Positions 25,201 through 35,631 of a DNA stretch of 64,000 nt are shown here, piece after piece. How positions within the stretch are numbered: position 1 is the stretch's first letter; the number at the start of each line of letters is the position of its first letter. The notes beneath the pieces are model-generated. The model saw only the letters and a list, made by a program, of their open reading frames with translations, did no database searches and was not told the DNA's origin. The translations under genes were made by a program, and so were the position numbers. Source of the stretch: an uncultured Collinsella sp. (GTDB lineage Bacteria > Actinomycetota > Coriobacteriia > Coriobacteriales > Coriobacteriaceae); NCBI GenBank assembly GCA_934675795.1, contig CAKURW010000001.1:1-64000 (forward strand). Reading direction: 5' to 3'.

Positions 25201-25365
25201 CCGCAGGTAGAGGACGGACAGCGAGCGCCGCCCAAGCCGAACAAGTTGGCATGAAAAAGGCGAGGCATAGACCTTTTGGTCATGCCTCGCCTTTTGGGTG
25301 ACAAATTGTCGGCTTGGGCGGCGCGCAGCGTCGAGCAGTTACGGCGTTTGGTAAAACGCCGTAAC
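25201..25365. ncRNA. Structured 165-nt intergenic element, copy 1
   Basis: Three nested or adjacent stems: stem 1 (25226-25244 with 25306-25323), stem 2 inside it (25255-25273 with 25278-25295, flanked by A and T runs, terminator-like), and stem 3 (25338-25365). Conserved single-stranded blocks include GGTAGAGGACGGACAGCGAG and GCGCAGCGTCGAGC. Copy 2 at 34346-34510 differs mainly by paired changes in the stems. It ends 3 bases from the stop of the minus-strand lipoprotein gene, so it could be a 3' UTR/terminator, a small RNA or a mobile repeat. Confidence 0.65.
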
Positions 25366-25368
25366 GAA

Positions 25369-25926
25369 CTAGCTCAGCATCGCATCCATCATCTCGGAGT
25401 TGACGGAGTCGTCGGCAGACCACTCGCCGTCATCGTTGCAGGTGTACTTGAAGATAACCGTGGTCTTCCTGGGCTCGGTGGCCTTGGTCACATCGACCAT
25501 CACCTGGCCGGCCATCTTGTACAGCTCGTCATCGGAAGGAACCGTGTCAAGTGCAGCGACCTTCTCCTGATACTGGGTGGAGAAGTCCTCGACGATCTTG
25601 TTCATGGACTTGCAGGTGATGGAGACCTCGGCGGTTGCAACGCCCTTGTCCTCGTCGACCGTCACGTCGCCGATCTCGTAGTCAAAGCCCTCGAGGTAGG
25701 TCTTGGCATACTCCTTGGGATCGATGCCCAGCTGCTCGAACTCGTCGCCCGAAGCCTCCTCCAGGCCAGAGAGGAAGTCGTCGCCACCGTTCTTGACCTC
25801 ATCGAACTGAGTCGTAAGATCCTCGGTGATGAGCTCCTCGATCGAAGGGCCTCCGCAGCCGGAAAGCACGACCACGCATGCAACCAAAACGGCCATGAGG
25901 GGCGCAAGCAGCAGCTTCTTTTTCAT
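25369..25926 (-). CDS. Secreted lipoprotein of unknown function, 185 aa
   Basis: The N-terminus MKKKLLLAPLMAVLVACVVV is a lipoprotein signal with lipobox LSGC (Cys about residue 24). The mature part is acidic, repeats helical segments and has a beta-rich C-terminal half (GVATAEVSITCKSM, TTVIFKYTCNDDGEW), resembling small extracellular lipoproteins of the DUF5105 kind; that likeness is tentative. ATG at 25926 follows GGGAGGAAC; the longer frame is upstream DNA. The stop is 3 bases from the 165-nt structured element. Confidence 0.85.
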   Translation of the reverse strand: MKKKLLLAPLMAVLVACVVVLSGCGGPSIEELITEDLTTQFDEVKNGGDDFLSGLEEASGDEFEQLGIDPKEYAKTYLEGFDYEIGDVTVDEDKGVATAEVSITCKSMNKIVEDFSTQYQEKVAALDTVPSDDELYKMAGQVMVDVTKATEPRKTTVIFKYTCNDDGEWSADDSVNSEMMDAMLS

Positions 25927-26104
25927 GTTGTTCCTCCCAATGAGCGGCACCGCGCTTCCCAGACACGGCGCACGTTGTAATAAGTAAGCCCATACTATCC
26001 ACTTATGAACACCCTCGACGGCGCGAAGGCGCGGTCGGTTCGTTTTAGCGTCCGAACGGTTTGCAAGCCCGCCCAACGTACAATAAAACGCTTCCCCGCG
26101 GTGC

Positions 26105-26143
26105 AATAAAAAAGGGTGGCCGGACAATCCGACCACCCTTGCA
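26105..26143 (-). terminator. Terminator of the EIIA gene
   Basis: An inverted repeat with core GGGTGGCCGGA / TCCGACCACCC (one-base asymmetry) spans about 26112-26140. On the minus strand it is followed by a run of T (TTTTTTATTG), giving a strong intrinsic terminator just after the EIIA stop codon. Confidence 0.85.
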
Positions 26144-26163
26144 CATCCTTTGGATGCCGCAGT

Positions 26164-26700
26164 TTACTTGCGGACGACCTTGACGATGGCGTCACCGGCG
26201 GCGACAGCGGAATCAGCCTCGACGGCGAGCTCGACATCGGCGAACTCGGCGGTGTTGGACACGGCCACGACGACGCAGTCCTTGTAACCGGCAGCGGCAA
26301 TCTTGGCGCGGTCGATCTTGAGCATGGGCTGGCCGGCCTTCACGACGTCGTCGGCCTTGACGAAGCCCTCGAAGCCGTCGCCGTTCATGTTGACGGTATC
26401 GACGCCAACGTGCACCAGGACCTCGATGCCGCTATCGGACTGCAGGCCCACGGCGTGACCCATGGTGACGGTCACCTTGCCGTCGCAAGGGGCATAGACC
26501 AGATCGTCCTCGGGCCACACGGCGCAGCCCTTGCCCAGGACCTCGCCACCAAAGACGGGATCGGGCACATCGGCCATCTTGATGACCTTGCCCTTGACGG
26601 GCGAGCACAGCACGTCGGCGCCGGCAGAAGCAGAAATGGAGGCAGGAGCAGCGGCAGCCGCGGGCTCAGCCTTCTTCTTGAACATGTCAAACAGACCCAT
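26164..26700 (-). CDS. crr: PTS glucose-type EIIA component
   Basis: This 178-aa cytoplasmic phosphocarrier passes phosphate from HPr to a sugar-specific EIIB. Residues 1-28 are an Ala-rich linker, perhaps left from a fused architecture, and the EIIA domain follows: SPVKGKVIKMADVPDPVFGG, GHAVGLQSDSG (H82) and VLVHVGVDTVNM (phospho-acceptor H97). ATG at 26700 follows AAGAGGAGA. It may serve the EIIBC encoded at 45522-46948, which lacks its own EIIA. It stands between a GH1 gene and a lipoprotein gene, with its own terminator. Confidence 0.92.
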   Translation of the reverse strand: MGLFDMFKKKAEPAAAAAPASISASAGADVLCSPVKGKVIKMADVPDPVFGGEVLGKGCAVWPEDDLVYAPCDGKVTVTMGHAVGLQSDSGIEVLVHVGVDTVNMNGDGFEGFVKADDVVKAGQPMLKIDRAKIAAAGYKDCVVVAVSNTAEFADVELAVEADSAVAAGDAIVKVVRK

Positions 26701-26838
26701 ACGTTTTCTCCTCTTGATTAAGCGCAACGTAGTGCGCATGCCTATGGTGATTATAGTGCCAATTGGACCAAAACTAAGGTGGGGAGTCGAATCGAAAACT
26801 CTGCCGACGTCTTTGTCCATCGGCACCAGTTTTGTTGA

Positions 26839-26950
26839 TTAACCCTCGATGAGCCCCAGGCGCACGAAGGCGTTCCAGATGCCGTCGTCGTCGACATTCG
26901 TGGTCACGAAATCGGCCGCCGGTCCGGCGTTCGTCAGAACGCCGGAACTC
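26839..26950 (-). pseudogene. C-terminal remnant of a Cof-type HAD hydrolase
   Basis: The minus strand encodes about 33 residues ending at a TAA (26839-26841) that include NAGPAADFVTTNVDDDG and WNAFVRLGLIEG. This matches the C-terminal end of Cof/YidA-like HAD phosphatases (normally GN..PAAK.AADFVT.....DGI). No start, nucleophile motif or remaining domain is present, because the GH1 stop lies immediately upstream. It is probably a gene eroded by deletion. Confidence 0.6.
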
Positions 26951-26966
26951 AATCGCCGGAACTCAA

Positions 26967-29569
<2,603 letters not shown>

Positions 29570-29683
29570 GGCTTGCCAATCGTTGATTTGGTCATAGTTC
29601 GTCGTGATTCAGATATTAGCAGAACGCGCCGACGCGTCCATAATCTGTGCTATGCAGCAGATCGATCGAGCCAAGGAGGATCC

Positions 29684-32275
29684 ATGACCGCGTACTATCA
29701 GCAGGTGCTCGAGGGCACATACGACAACCACGTGCTTCCGTTTTTGTGGATGAAGGGCGAGAGCCATAAGACCATTGCCGAGTATCTGGAAAAGATCGCC
29801 GGCGCCGACATCCACGAGGTCTGTCTCGAAAGCCGCCCACACCCCGATTTTTGCGGCGAGGGCTGGTGGCGCGACTTGCACTTTGTCATTGACGAGTGCA
29901 GGCAGCTGGGCCTTAAGCTCTGGATCTTGGACGACGCACACTTCCCCACGGGCTTTGCCAACGGCGCCGTCAAGGAGGCCGTGCCCGAGCTCCGCAAGAT
30001 CGTGCTCACGCACCGCACGTTCGACATCGTGGGCCCCACGTCCGCCGCGAGCATCGCGCTCGCCAACATGCTCGACAAAACGGAGCGCTTCTACGGCGTG
30101 ACATTTATGCAGGACGGCAGCCCCGTCGACGTCGCTTACCGAGTAATCGACGATGCAGACGGCAACCCCAGCCGCCTGGTCTTCGATGCACCTGCGGGCC
30201 TCACGCAGGCATGCGTGATGTTCACGAGCGGCAAGACCTCCTACAACGAGGACTACATCAATATGGTCGACCGCGCCTCGGTGGCGCAGCTCATCGATGC
30301 TGTCTACGAGCCGCATTTTGAGCATCTGGGCGATGAGTTTGGCAAGACGATCCTGGGCTTTTTCTCCGATGAGCCCGGATTTGCCAACGAGAAGGGCACC
30401 ACGGGCCCCGATGGCATCTCGGACACGCTCATCGGCAAGGCCACCGCGCCCCTACCCTGGTCGGCCGAGCTTGAGCGTCGCCTACGCGCGGCACTGGGCG
30501 AGCGCTACCTGGCCGAGCTCCCGCACCTGTGGGACCGCGAGCCGGCCGGCGCGCACGTACGCCACGTCTATATGGACATCGCGAGCACCCTCTATAAGGA
30601 GTGCTTCTGCGACCAGCTCGGAGACTGGTGCCGCGCGCGCGGCGTGCAGTACATCGGCCACGTTATCGAGGACAAGGACTGCCACGCGCGCCTGGGCGTG
30701 GGCGCCGGGCACTACTTCCGCGCCGTGGGCGGTCAGGACATGGCGGGCGTCGACATCGTGATCAACCAGCTGGTACCCGGCATGGACCGCGGCCTTCACA
30801 GCTACGGACGCGGCGTGTGGGACCTCGAGTTCTATAACTACGTGCTGCCCAAGCTGGGCTCCTCGGCAGCACACCTCGATCCCAAAAAGCAGGGGCGCTG
30901 CATGGCCGAGGTCTTTGGCGCATTTGGATGGCACGAAGGCCTACGCGAGATGAAGTGGATCGCCGATCATTTTTTGGTGCGCGGCGTCAATTGGTTTGTG
31001 CCGCATGCCTTTAGCATGGCCGCCTTCCCCGACTGGGACTGCCCGCCGCATTTCTATGCGCATGGCCAAAACCCCCAGTTTGCACACTTTGGGCAGCTCA
31101 TGAGCTACATGAACCGTACGGCGAGCCTGCTGAGCGGCGGGCGCGCAACGACCCCGGTGGCGCTTCTCTACCATGCGGACGCCGAGTGGGCAGGCGAGGC
31201 GAACTTTATGCAGCATGCCGCCTCCGAGCTTATGCGCGCGCAGGTCGACTTTGACATCGTGCCGGCAGAGGCATTTGAGGACGCAGGGCGCTATGCCGTT
31301 GAAATTGCCGCAGACGGTAGCGGCTTTGGCGTGAACGGCCAGGCATACCGCTGCCTGGTGATGCCCGGAGCCGAGTTTGTCGGCGGAGCCGTGCTCGACT
31401 TTGCCGCGCGCGCCGCAGCCGCAGGTGTTGCCGTGTACGCGCTGGATGAGTTGCCGAGCAAGCGCTACGACGGTGATATTGCAGCCCGCGAGGGCTTTGC
31501 CTCCGTGGATGCAGCCGCGGTCGCCGGCATCAAGCTCCTGGCAACCGCCGAGCTCGCAGGCACGCTTGCCGACGCCGGTATGCAGACCGTGGTTTGTGCC
31601 GAGCCCCAGCCCTGGCTGCGCGCGCTGCGCTACGAGCGGGCGGGCGAGACCTATCTAATGCTCGTCAACGAGCATCCCAAGCAGGGTATCTCCACTCAGA
31701 TTGCGCTTGCCGACGACACACCCGTTGCAGGCGCGCGCCTCGACCTGCTCAACGGCACCGATCCCGCCGCCTTTGACGGCACGCTCGAGCTGGCTCCCTA
31801 CGAGAGCTGCATCGTGGTCCTTGGGGCTACAGGTTCCGCCGGCGCGGCAACTGCTGGAGACGAAGCCACATGCGTCGACGGGCCCTGGGCGGTTGCCTTC
31901 TCTGCCCCTGGCACCGATGCCTTTGGCGAGTTTGTTGAGCTTGCAGACCTGCACGACCTTTCCTCGGCCGAGTTCCCCGGCAAGGCCGGCACATTCCGCT
32001 ACCGGGCCTCCTTTGTCCTGGGCGAAGCGGCCACCCGCACCGTCATCGACCTTGGCGAGGTCTTTGAGACCGCAACCGTCACCCTCGACGGCAAATCCCT
32101 CGGCACGCGCATCTGTCCGCCTTACCGCTTTGAGGCCGGCGCGCTTTTGGCCGGTGAGCACGCGCTTGCGATCGATATCATCAACACTCTCGACCACGCC
32201 GTCCCCGACGTGTTCGGCATGACCGAGCCCTCCGATCCCAGCGGTCTCTTGGGGCCCGTACGCGTGCTCGGGTAA
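29684..32275 (+). CDS. Large glycoside hydrolase, GH106-like (alpha-L-rhamnosidase-type)
   Basis: The 863-aa protein has an N-terminal TIM-barrel region (LPFLWMKGESHKTIAEYL, LWILDDAHFPTGFANG, ILGFFSDEPGF) and a middle region with VRGVNWFVPHAFSM. Near the C-terminus is a galactose-binding-like beta-sandwich (RYRASFVLGEAATRTVIDLG, HALAIDIINTL). This arrangement resembles GH106 and related families; the exact substrate is uncertain. No signal peptide is seen, so it acts inside the cell. ATG at 29684 follows AAGGAGGATCC. It is likely regulated by the divergent AraC protein or the RpiR protein that follows. Confidence 0.8.
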   Translation: MTAYYQQVLEGTYDNHVLPFLWMKGESHKTIAEYLEKIAGADIHEVCLESRPHPDFCGEGWWRDLHFVIDECRQLGLKLWILDDAHFPTGFANGAVKEAVPELRKIVLTHRTFDIVGPTSAASIALANMLDKTERFYGVTFMQDGSPVDVAYRVIDDADGNPSRLVFDAPAGLTQACVMFTSGKTSYNEDYINMVDRASVAQLIDAVYEPHFEHLGDEFGKTILGFFSDEPGFANEKGTTGPDGISDTLIGKATAPLPWSAELERRLRAALGERYLAELPHLWDREPAGAHVRHVYMDIASTLYKECFCDQLGDWCRARGVQYIGHVIEDKDCHARLGVGAGHYFRAVGGQDMAGVDIVINQLVPGMDRGLHSYGRGVWDLEFYNYVLPKLGSSAAHLDPKKQGRCMAEVFGAFGWHEGLREMKWIADHFLVRGVNWFVPHAFSMAAFPDWDCPPHFYAHGQNPQFAHFGQLMSYMNRTASLLSGGRATTPVALLYHADAEWAGEANFMQHAASELMRAQVDFDIVPAEAFEDAGRYAVEIAADGSGFGVNGQAYRCLVMPGAEFVGGAVLDFAARAAAAGVAVYALDELPSKRYDGDIAAREGFASVDAAAVAGIKLLATAELAGTLADAGMQTVVCAEPQPWLRALRYERAGETYLMLVNEHPKQGISTQIALADDTPVAGARLDLLNGTDPAAFDGTLELAPYESCIVVLGATGSAGAATAGDEATCVDGPWAVAFSAPGTDAFGEFVELADLHDLSSAEFPGKAGTFRYRASFVLGEAATRTVIDLGEVFETATVTLDGKSLGTRICPPYRFEAGALLAGEHALAIDIINTLDHAVPDVFGMTEPSDPSGLLGPVRVLG

Positions 32276-32299
32276 CGCCCCGGGCGCAAACGGCCCAAC

Positions 32300-32365
32300 A
32301 AGGACAGCGCCCTATGTTGAGCCCGCGCAGCGTCGAGCGGTCCGTCGTTCATAGACCGGCGGACC
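32300..32365. repeat. Reduced third version of the structured intergenic element
   Basis: GGACAGCGCCC (32301-32311) and GCGCAGCGTCGAGC (32325-32338) match conserved blocks of the 165-nt element, and a 9-bp hairpin (32339-32347 with 32357-32365, one G-U pair) follows exactly where stem 3 would be. Stems 1 and 2 are missing. It lies between the glycosidase and the RpiR gene. Confidence 0.55.
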
Positions 32366-32440
32366 AAAACTCCCAGCCAAGCCGAACGTTTTATTTATCG
32401 CTATGATTGGTTTATCGCGACGCAAACGCATAGGAGCCAT

Positions 32441-33295
32441 ATGGATATCAGGCGAAAGATCACGCAGGGCAAAAGCCTCACCCCCACCGAGCAACAACTT
32501 GGGCGAACGGCCCTCGCCATGGGCGAGGATGTGCGCGGGCTTTCCATTAAGGAATTTGCCGCGTGCGCCAACGTTTCGGTCGCGAGCGTGCACCGCTTTT
32601 GCAAAAAGCTCGGCCTCAAGGGATTCAAAGACCTCAAGGTCGAGCTCATCCGCCAGGCGACCGAGGCGGGCAACCGGCGCGACGTGGACATCAACTTTCC
32701 CTTCGATGCCACGTCCACGCCCGCGCAGGTTATGGAGCGCATGGAAGGGCTCTACCAGACCACGCTGGCCGAGACGCAGGAGCTGCTCGACCCCGCGCAG
32801 CTCGACCACGCCGCCAAACTGATCGCGAAGGCACGGCAGGTCGATATCTACACCGGCTCGCACAACCTCTATCCAGCGGGGATGTTCCGCGACCGCCTAC
32901 TTTCGTCCGGCAAGAGCGCCACATGCTACAGCAGCACCGAGGCCCAGGTGCGCACGGCGCTCGCCTCGGATTCCGGCAATGTGGCGATCGTCATCTCCTA
33001 CAGCGGCCTTGCACCCAACCTCAAGGAAATCTTGCCGATCCTCAGCAGCCGACATGTTCCCGTCATTGTCATCGGCACACCTTATTGTGCGCGCCTGCAC
33101 CCCGGCTTTGCCGCCTACCTCACGGTGAGCGACCACGAGAGCATGACGCACCGCATCACGCAGTTCGCCAGCCACATCGCCGTGCAATACGTGCTCGATT
33201 CGCTCTACAGCAGCTACTTTGCCAAAGACTACGCCCGCTGCGCCGAGTTCCTAGAGCGCTCGTTCCCCTACACCCGCCTCCCCGGCCTCAAATAA
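32441..33295 (+). CDS. RpiR-family regulator (HTH + SIS domain)
   Basis: The 284-aa regulator has an HTH_6 domain (1-78, KEFAACANVSVASVHRFCKKLGLKGFKDLK) and a sugar isomerase (SIS) domain (about 120-255, VDIYTGSHNLYPAG and VAIVISYSGLAPNLKEILPIL) that binds phosphosugars. These proteins control sugar catabolism genes. The start has TAGGAG. It follows the large glycosidase gene by 165 bases, so co-transcription is possible. The N-terminal sequence includes the typical PTEQQLGRTAL segment. Confidence 0.92.
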   Translation: MDIRRKITQGKSLTPTEQQLGRTALAMGEDVRGLSIKEFAACANVSVASVHRFCKKLGLKGFKDLKVELIRQATEAGNRRDVDINFPFDATSTPAQVMERMEGLYQTTLAETQELLDPAQLDHAAKLIAKARQVDIYTGSHNLYPAGMFRDRLLSSGKSATCYSSTEAQVRTALASDSGNVAIVISYSGLAPNLKEILPILSSRHVPVIVIGTPYCARLHPGFAAYLTVSDHESMTHRITQFASHIAVQYVLDSLYSSYFAKDYARCAEFLERSFPYTRLPGLK

Positions 33296-33330
33296 CAATC
33301 CGGCCCCACCGCGCCTCCAATCGCCCTCCT

Positions 33331-33398
33331 AAGTTGCGGTGAAATAGCTCCTGTTTAGGCTCTAAACCAGCACTTTCAGGAACTATTCCACCGCAACT
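33331..33398. repeat. Palindromic repeat family A, copy 2
   Basis: Inverted repeat beginning AAGTTGCGGTGAAATAG and ending CTATTCCACCGCAACT, with minor mismatches. It lies between the convergent RpiR and XRE-desulfoferrodoxin genes, a position suited to a bidirectional terminator. Confidence 0.85.
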
Positions 33399-33433
33399 CG
33401 TTGGCGCAGGGGCATCGGGCGGACAGCGGGCTT

Positions 33434-34054
33434 TTACTTGCGAGGCGTCGGCAAAACAAAGAGTCCGTGCTGGTTACAGTAGAGGTACATTCTGCCGCGT
33501 CCGGTGATATGAAAACGCGGTTGCACCGATTGCTCTGGATAGAGCTTCTTGAGGCAGATGCCATCCATAGTCGCATATGCCACAAAGCTAATGTAATGAT
33601 CCTTGGTCATGGGATGGTCGAGCGTGACGTACCAATCGTCCTCGATGCGCTCGATGGAAAAGGCGTGATCCGCGTCCGGCTCTTCGGCCTCCTGGGGAAA
33701 CATCGTGGAGCCGCAACAGCTAAAGCTGCCTTCTCCGAGCGCGTGCACAACGTTTCCGCAGATAGGGCAAACGTAAAAGACGCCTTTGAGCATATTGCCT
33801 GCACGGTTGGCGTTGGCCCGAATGTCACCAGCCAAAAGCTCAGCCACGCTTATGCCGAGTCTCTGGGCCAAAGGCTCAACGAGGGAAATGTCGGGAAGGC
33901 CGCGGCCGGACTCCCACTTGCTGACGGCTTTATCGGTCACGCCAAGGCTTTCCGCCAGGGCGCGCTGGGTGAGGCCGCGATCTTCGCGCAGCCGCTTGAT
34001 GGCATGTGCTGCCAAAAAAGTATGGGGGACATTGCTTTGCGGTGTCTGGTTCAT
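33434..34054 (-). CDS. XRE regulator fused to a desulfoferrodoxin/superoxide reductase-like domain
   Basis: Residues 14-75 form a Cro/C1 helix-turn-helix (RLREDRGLTQRALAESLGV, DKAVSKWESGRG). From residue 93 a zinc or iron-binding region (CPICGNVVH, CCG) leads into a neelaredoxin-like domain: HAFSIERIEDDWYVTLDHPM, TKDHYISFVAYAT, YLYCNQHGLF. The pattern HPM..HYI.....YCN.HG resembles the superoxide reductase iron site. Whether all ligands are present cannot be judged by eye. It is probably a redox or metal-sensing repressor. The ATG lacks a strong site. Upstream lie repeat families C and D and the 165-nt element. Confidence 0.87.
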   Translation of the reverse strand: MNQTPQSNVPHTFLAAHAIKRLREDRGLTQRALAESLGVTDKAVSKWESGRGLPDISLVEPLAQRLGISVAELLAGDIRANANRAGNMLKGVFYVCPICGNVVHALGEGSFSCCGSTMFPQEAEEPDADHAFSIERIEDDWYVTLDHPMTKDHYISFVAYATMDGICLKKLYPEQSVQPRFHITGRGRMYLYCNQHGLFVLPTPRK

Positions 34055-34171
34055 GAGATGTCCGATCAGATTGGAAGAATGGAGCGAACCGGTTCAAGAG
34101 CCAGTATCCATTTGAAGACAGCCCTCGACAACCTACGCTGCGTAGACATGCACCGACCAAACGAGCGTGGA

Positions 34172-34255
34172 TTTTCGGACACTCAAATCACGAGCGTGGA
34201 TAATCTCCCACTTTGAGCCCCCACACAGGCCAAAACCGGGAGATTACCCACGCTC
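34172..34255. repeat. Palindromic repeat family C, copy 1
   Basis: The inverted repeat 34192-34210 with 34237-34255 (GAGCGTGGATAATCTCCC arm, one mismatch) is preceded by a partial direct repeat of ACGAGCGTGGATTTTCGGAC. A second copy is at 59352-59446. Confidence 0.8.
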
Positions 34256-34264
34256 ATCTCTGAC

Positions 34265-34320
34265 TAGTCATTGGGGACGTTCTTAAACGACTAGTCAAAC
34301 AAGAACGTCCCCAATGACTA
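34265..34320. repeat. Palindromic repeat family D, copy 1
   Basis: Perfect 20-bp arms (34265-34284 with 34301-34320) begin TAGTCATTGGGGACGTTCTT, with ACGACTAGTC in the loop. Other copies or fragments are at 50576, 59300 and 59456. Confidence 0.85.
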
Positions 34321-34345
34321 CTGCCGCATCCGGGGCAAGACAACG

Positions 34346-34510
34346 CCGCAGGTAGAGGACGGACAGCGAGCGACGTCCAGAGCGAACAAGTTGGCATGAA
34401 AAAGGCAAGGCATAGACCTTCTGGTCATGCCTTGCCTTTTTGAATGACAAATTGTCGCTCTGGGCGGCGCGCAGCGTCGAGCCGTTACGCGGTTTGGAAA
34501 ACCGCGTAAC
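34346..34510. ncRNA. Structured 165-nt intergenic element, copy 2
   Basis: It aligns along its length with copy 1 at 25201, and both are 165 nt. Most differences are in stems and preserve pairing: stem 1 AAGCCG/CGGCTT becomes AGAGCG/CGCTCT, stem 2 GCGAGGC/GCCTCGC becomes GCAAGGC/GCCTTGC, and stem 3 GGCG/CGCC becomes GCGG/CCGC. The last base overlaps the pyrE stop codon, so it begins at the end of the pyrE reading frame on the minus strand. Stem 2, with its T-run, could terminate the pyrE transcript. Confidence 0.65.
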
Positions 34511-35193
34511 TACTCCCGGACTCCGTACTGCTCGTAGTAGGCGTCGATGGCGGCCTTGAGCTCGTCATCGATGACGACCTTGCCGTCGATCTCGTGGTTG
34601 TAGAGGGTCTCGACGACCTCGGCCATGGAGACGATGCTCGCGACGGGGAAACCGTACTTGGCCTCGATCTCCTTCTGCGCGGTGGTCACGCCACCCTTGC
34701 CGACTTCCATGCGGTTGAGGGACACAATCAGGCCCTTGATCTCGACATCGGCAGCAGCCTTGACCTTGGGATAGGTCTCGTCGATGGACTTACCGCTGGT
34801 GGTGACGTCCTCGACCATGACTACGCGGTCGCCGTCCTGGGGCTCGTAGCCCAGCAGGTTGCCCTTGTCGGCGCCGTGGTCCTTGGCCTCCTTGCGGTCG
34901 CAGCAGTACTTGACCTCCTTGCCGTACAGCTCGTGGTAGGCAATGGCGGTCACGACGGCCAGGGGAATGCCCTTGTAGGCCGGTCCAAACAGCACGTCAA
35001 AGTCGTCACCAAAGTTATCGTGGATTGCCTGGGCGTAATACTCGCCCAACTTCTTGAGCTGGTAGCCCGTCACGTAAGCGCCGGCGTTCATAAAGAACGG
35101 GGACTGACGGCCGCTCTTGAGCGTAAAGCTGCCGAACTTAAGAACGTCGGACTCGACCATAAACTTGATGAACTCTTGCTTGTAAGCCTCCAT
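34510..35193 (-). CDS. pyrE: Orotate phosphoribosyltransferase
   Basis: PyrE converts orotate and PRPP to OMP in pyrimidine synthesis. The 227-aa protein has FGSFTLKSGRQSPFFMNAG, the flexible catalytic loop DRKEAKDHG, and PRPP-binding motif VVMVEDVTTSGKS. ATG at 35193 follows AGAGGAGCC. It is somewhat longer than the E. coli enzyme (213 aa) through its C-terminal helix. It stands alone without other pyr genes in the window. The structured 165-nt element starts at its stop codon. Confidence 0.96.
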   Translation of the reverse strand: MEAYKQEFIKFMVESDVLKFGSFTLKSGRQSPFFMNAGAYVTGYQLKKLGEYYAQAIHDNFGDDFDVLFGPAYKGIPLAVVTAIAYHELYGKEVKYCCDRKEAKDHGADKGNLLGYEPQDGDRVVMVEDVTTSGKSIDETYPKVKAAADVEIKGLIVSLNRMEVGKGGVTTAQKEIEAKYGFPVASIVSMAEVVETLYNHEIDGKVVIDDELKAAIDAYYEQYGVRE

Positions 35194-35323
35194 GCGGGCT
35201 CCTCTCGTAATCGCGTACGTGCTTCACAGTTTAGCGCAGGTAGGACGTCGATGCGGGCGCGCTTTGAAGCCATGGCGCTCTGTAAGGGCTTTGTCAGGGG
35301 CGATGATTTTCCGAACAATGGGG

Positions 35324-35352
35324 TTGACACGGCAAACCCCCTCGTCAAAAAT
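35324..35352 (+). promoter_or_regulatory. Probable promoter of the mgtA-like gene
   Basis: A consensus -35 TTGACA (35324-35329) lies 17 bp before AAAAAT (35347-35352). The resulting leader would be about 270 nt, with a small hairpin (35369-35383, GGGTA/TACCC), a short reading frame at 35419 and an inverted repeat at 35512. I could not match an M-box riboswitch. Confidence 0.5.
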
Positions 35353-35418
35353 ACCGGCGGATTGAAACGGGTACGAGATACCCAAAGCGCGCTGCGCCCG
35401 GCCTTAAGGAGGTGTGCC

Positions 35419-35490
35419 ATGGAAGGCAGCCATAGTCGAAAAACCTGCATGTCGCCCTCGGCACGCCGCGAGGATTCCGCGCACGCATAA
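35419..35490 (+). CDS. Possible 23-aa leader peptide upstream of the Mg2+ ATPase gene
   Basis: A perfect AAGGAGG site (35406-35412) sits 6 bases before ATG, and the frame MEGSHSRKTCMSPSARREDS plus three residues stops at 35490. It lies in the long leader of an mgtA-like gene, where enteric bacteria carry the regulatory mgtL peptide. It is not proline-rich like MgtL. It could be an attenuation peptide, or the ideal site could be chance. Confidence 0.5.
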   Translation: MEGSHSRKTCMSPSARREDSAHA

Positions 35491-35511
35491 GCGCCAACAG
35501 TCGATCACCAA

Positions 35512-35548
35512 AACCACCACAAAGGTGCCTGCCCCCCTTGTGGTGATT
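35512..35548. repeat. Palindromic repeat family B, copy 1
   Basis: Imperfect inverted repeat AAACCACCACAAAGG... paired with ...CTTGTGGTGATT, in the leader between the short frame and the ATPase start. The same repeat in the same orientation follows the ATPase gene at 38417. Confidence 0.75.
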
Positions 35549-35631
35549 CGCGAGCATGACGTGAGCGACATCTAGGTTTTTTGCAATTCAATACGACACG
35601 TACGCTAACTCCCTTTAACAAGGAGGACCCT

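Noticed and set aside
35353-35631. M-box magnesium riboswitch before mgtA
   Set aside because: I could not find the conserved M-box blocks. The leader shows only a small hairpin, a short frame and a family-B palindrome.
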